Both the position numbers and the translations under genes were made by a program. Source: Neelides folsomi (taxonomy: Eukaryota > Arthropoda > Collembola > Neelipleona > Neelidae). Taken from it: a stretch of DNA of 64,000 bases. Positions within the stretch are counted from its first letter, which is position 1. Each line of letters begins with the position of its first letter. A model generated the notes under the pieces. It worked only from the letters and a program-made list of their open reading frames with translations, was not told the origin of the DNA and did not search any database. The DNA is taken from NCBI GenBank assembly GCA_034687125.1, contig JAQGBZ010000004.1, positions 62,001 to 126,000 on the forward strand. Direction: 5' to 3'. Positions 63,649-64,000 of this stretch are shown piece after piece.

Positions 63649-64000
63649 GAAATAAAATAAAAGTTTTCTTAAATTTATAAATGTTTATTTATAGTGGACT
63701 ATATAGGGAGACTCAAATCAATTAATATTATAGCGAAGGGACGAGTTAGCCTATTTTAAGAAAAAGACGGCCTAGGAGGTTTAAATGACTAATTAATTAG
63801 CGATCATTAAATCAGAAGATTAATTGTCTTAATTGAAAATATCAAAACATTTTCACAATCCACATCTTCGAACCTCCACACCCGAAATCATTCAAGTGGC
63901 TTATTAAAAAGTAAAAGCAAACAAATTTCGACATTTGCGATAAGTTGTAGGAAGCTCAATCAATATATTTGCAACATATTATATTATACATTTTTGTATC

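Larger units (their letters stand above)
60107..64000. other. Intergenic DNA downstream of Kir
   Basis: AT-rich, with no gene recognised. It contains a MITE (60517-60595), a foldback (62303-62421), a short inverted pair CCCTATTCCC / GGGGAATAGGG (62045 and about 62109) and the TCAGCTCAGAT repeats (63575-63648). The Kir 3' UTR must lie at its start. Confidence 0.6.

Noticed and set aside
1-64000. CRISPR arrays, bacterial operons, ribosome binding sites, tRNA and rRNA genes
   Set aside because: The DNA is eukaryotic with spliced genes. No CRISPR-like regular repeats were seen and no tRNA cloverleaf or rRNA could be recognised by eye.

Overview
The window is strongly AT-rich eukaryotic DNA. It holds five multi-exon protein genes with short AT-rich introns (mostly GT..AG), small Tc1/mariner-type repeats and a few TTAGG-type telomere-like motifs. 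The gene set (wide awake/ANKFN1, an inward-rectifier K+ channel, Exo70, gankyrin, QRICH2) is animal. TTAGG motifs, AT richness and many mariner-type MITEs point to an arthropod. A copepod-like crustacean would fit, but that is inference and the species is not proven here. All gene models below were made by reading exons, splice sites and codon phase by eye.

Layout. 1-5617 (+): 3' part of a QRICH2-like gene, a huge Gln/Pro/Gly repeat exon followed by a DUF4795-type coiled-coil tail. 6107-9872 (-): complete exocyst subunit EXOC7/Exo70, 13 exons, 676 aa. About 9910-11622 (+): PSMD10/gankyrin, head-to-head with EXOC7. 13759-43816 (-): a 30-kb gene for the ANK-FN3-RA protein WIDE AWAKE/Banderuola/ANKFN1; 21 exons join in consistent phase to give about 1610 aa. 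51548-60106 (+): an inwardly rectifying K+ channel (Kir/Irk) in 7 exons, 5' end unresolved. The remainder is intergenic or intronic AT-rich DNA with mobile-element remnants.

The genes are independent housekeeping or neuronal/sperm genes, not a pathway cluster. Functions that can be named: sperm flagellum (QRICH2), exocytosis (EXOC7), 26S proteasome base assembly (PSMD10), neuronal excitability/clock output or cell polarity (WAKE) and K+ conductance (Kir). EXOC7 and PSMD10 share a very short divergent promoter. WAKE and Kir are also divergent, but about 7.7 kb apart.

The most unusual structure is a pair of related non-autonomous DNA elements (6885-7255 in an EXOC7 intron; 22381-22971 in a WAKE intron). 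They have CCGTtATTGtCTc-like terminal inverted repeats, TA target duplications and GC-rich arrays of direct 17-19-nt repeats built on CCCGG, all in the same polarity. Two small symmetric-phase exons of WAKE, a 79-nt MITE pair, a 170-nt foldback MITE and a degenerate mariner transposase are further points of interest.
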